NCBI GenBank assembly: GCA_013812985.1
Contig: JACCSN010000767.1
Span: forward strand, 1-7,036
DNA: 7,036 nucleotides
Reading direction: 5' to 3'
Source of the DNA: Hyphomicrobiales bacterium
GTDB lineage: Bacteria; Pseudomonadota; Alphaproteobacteria; Rhizobiales; Afifellaceae
Shown here: piece by piece, positions 6,368-7,036 of the stretch
Layout: every line of letters starts with the position of its first letter
Position numbering within the stretch: position 1 is the first letter of the stretch
The notes under the pieces: model-generated
Told to the model about the DNA's origin: nothing
The model's input: only the letters and a program-made list of their open reading frames with translations
Database searches by the model: none
Program-made: the position numbers and the translations under genes

Positions 6368-6597
6368 CTACGTATCGGAGGGAAGCGGCTTCTCCTGTAG
6401 CAGCGCCGGCAGCTTGGCGATGTTCACCGCAATCCGGCGCGCCTCATCTTCCGTGAGCCCGTCATAGCCGCCGGCGCGGTTGTCCTTCACATATACGTAG
6501 GCAAGCGCGAAGCCGCTCGCGTCGCTGATCTTGAAATGCGAGCCCTCGGTTTCTGGAAGGACCAGGGCGGCGGGAAACGGCGTGGCGGCTTATTCAT
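6368..6597 (-). pseudogene. Small rhizobial-type protein broken by a one-base frameshift
   Basis: On the minus strand the ATG at 6597 begins MNKPPRRFPPPWSFQ, then the frame goes wrong and meets a stop after 36 residues. In another minus-strand frame the continuation is clear: ETEGSHFKISDASGFALAYVYVKDN, then LTEDEARRIAVNIAKLPALLQ, ending at TAG (6370-6368). Together they rebuild a 76-residue protein of the short RRFPPPW...D.GQALAYVYFED...EARRIA.NIAKLP type I know from many rhizobial genomes; its function is unknown to me. The span is 230 bases where 231 are needed, so a single missing base near 6550-6553 explains it. No slippery heptamer typical of programmed -1 shifting is seen there. Its start overlaps the stop of the upstream minus-strand gene (6590-6844). 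It is either a recent pseudogene or a sequencing error. Confidence 0.72.
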
Positions 6598-6844
6598 CCT
6601 CATTGGGAGGCCCCGGATCGGCGGACCCACTGTCGCCGGCCCATAGCCTCCACCGTCGACCGGCATCGTCGACGACGTTCCAGACATTCTGCTCGTGATC
6701 GTGTGTCACCACCATAAACGTGAGCACCAGCGCGGCGGCTTTGTCCTGAGCGTCTGCCAATGTTTCACACTGGTCGACAATTTCGGTCGGCCCTGACGCC
6801 CCCGAGCTGTGCTGTCTAGCCCGCAAGACCTGGAAGGGCAGCAT
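6590..6844 (-). CDS. Hypothetical protein, 84 residues
   Basis: A minus-strand frame encoding MLPFQVLRARQHSSG..., with a helical-looking stretch (ETLADAQDKAAALVLTFMVV, 27-46) followed by THDHEQNVWNVVDDAGRRWRLW (47-68) and an acidic tail ending NEDE. There is no signal peptide or certain membrane segment. I do not recognise the family. The ATG at 6844 is preferred because GAAAGG (plus-strand 6858-6853) lies 8 bases upstream; the alternative GTG at 6853 sits within that ribosome site. The TAA stop (6592-6590) overlaps the start of the frameshifted gene at 6597, so the pair probably forms a coupled two-gene unit. Third-position G/C and the ribosome site argue for coding; function is unknown. Confidence 0.58.
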   Translation of the reverse strand: MLPFQVLRARQHSSGASGPTEIVDQCETLADAQDKAAALVLTFMVVTHDHEQNVWNVVDDAGRRWRLWAGDSGSADPGPPNEDE

Positions 6845-6935
6845 TACCGACACCTTTCGGCCCGTGGGTAGAACCGTTGGCTCGTTGAGGCCTCTTAGAG
6901 AAAACGTAGGAGAAACAATGGGTTATGCCGCCAGA
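6845..6935. other. Gap between tRNA-Ser and minus-strand small gene
   Basis: Holds the ribosome site for the 6844 start (6853-6858) and a short odd palindrome CTCT-T-AGAG (6891-6899). CCGCCA (6928-6933) can pair with TGGCGG (6936-6941), which reaches into the tRNA 3' end. I see no clear promoter, terminator or repeated copy of the tRNA end. Confidence 0.35.
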
Positions 6936-7028
6936 TGGCGGAGAGGATGGGATTCGAACCCACGAGACGGTTCAACACCGTCTACTCCCTTAGCAGGGGA
7001 GCGCCTTCGACCACTCGGCCACCTCTCC
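6936..7028 (-). tRNA. tRNA-Ser (anticodon GCU, reads AGC/AGU)
   Basis: On the minus strand the acceptor stem GGAGAGG (7028-7022) pairs with CCTCTCC (6946-6940), followed by discriminator G and an encoded CCA (6938-6936). The anticodon loop CTGCTAA, closed by CTCCC/GGGAG, places anticodon GCT at 6994-6992. The T arm GTGGG-TTCGAAT-CCCAT contains the standard TTCGAAT loop. A long variable arm with GACGGT/ACCGTC stem is the class II feature expected for serine. All parts are present, so the gene looks functional. tRNA-Ser genes are frequent integration targets; the accessory small genes lie on its 3' side, but no attachment repeat is seen. Confidence 0.95.
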
Positions 7029-7036
7029 ACCTCCCG

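Noticed and set aside
6047..6400. Short frames on both strands through the palindrome cluster
   Set aside because: No ribosome sites and no family motifs; frames that read the palindromes give repeated CSSEE-like peptides caused by the repeats themselves.
6851..6853. GTG start for the 84-residue minus-strand gene
   Set aside because: It overlaps the GAAAGG ribosome site that is ideally placed for the ATG at 6844.
6918..7036. Plus-strand frame with a good AGGAG site, reading RRGWDSNPRDGSTPSTPLAG
   Set aside because: It is antisense to the tRNA-Ser gene; this peptide is a familiar artefact of tRNA-Ser loci.

Overview
The window looks like chromosomal DNA of a high-GC alphaproteobacterium, most likely of the Rhizobiales/Hyphomicrobiales. 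The evidence is the trpD-trpC-moaC-moeA gene order, the strong G/C preference at third codon positions, a small protein of the RRFPPPW...ALAYVY type that I associate with rhizobia, a rhizobial-type sensor-kinase membrane domain, and a CtrA-like TTAA-N7-TTAA motif. The assignment is by recognition; no search was run.

Layout. Positions 1-3282 hold a tightly packed plus-strand operon: the 3' part of trpD, then trpC (4 bases after the trpD stop), moaC and moeA, the last two junctions being ATGA stop/start overlaps. It joins two tryptophan biosynthesis steps to two molybdenum-cofactor steps. In many rhizobia lexA follows moeA. Here moeA instead runs into a minus-strand remnant of a membrane sensor kinase (3249-3560) that lost everything after its membrane segments, so a rearrangement seam lies just after moeA. 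A complete guaA (GMP synthetase) follows at 3625-5217.

From 5218 to 6935 the window looks accessory. There is a small acidic ORF (5242-5529) that reads like a transposase scrap joined to a phage-like tail segment; an unrecognised non-coding stretch; three TTAA boxes at exact 11-bp steps (5756-5781) before a small exported basic protein with two cysteines (5837-6091); and then a dense run of inverted repeats (about 6156-6355) spaced roughly 24-37 bp centre to centre, most with a single-base centre. Beyond it two overlapping minus-strand small genes lie head to tail: an unrecognised 84-residue protein (6590-6844) and a rhizobial-type small protein broken by a one-base frameshift (6368-6597). 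A tRNA-Ser(GCU) gene on the minus strand closes the window (6936-7028).

I see no complete defence, secretion or biosynthetic system. The signals least explained by ordinary annotation are the palindrome cluster with its shared CCWC-N-GWGG core, the phased TTAA triplet, and the mosaic small ORF after guaA.
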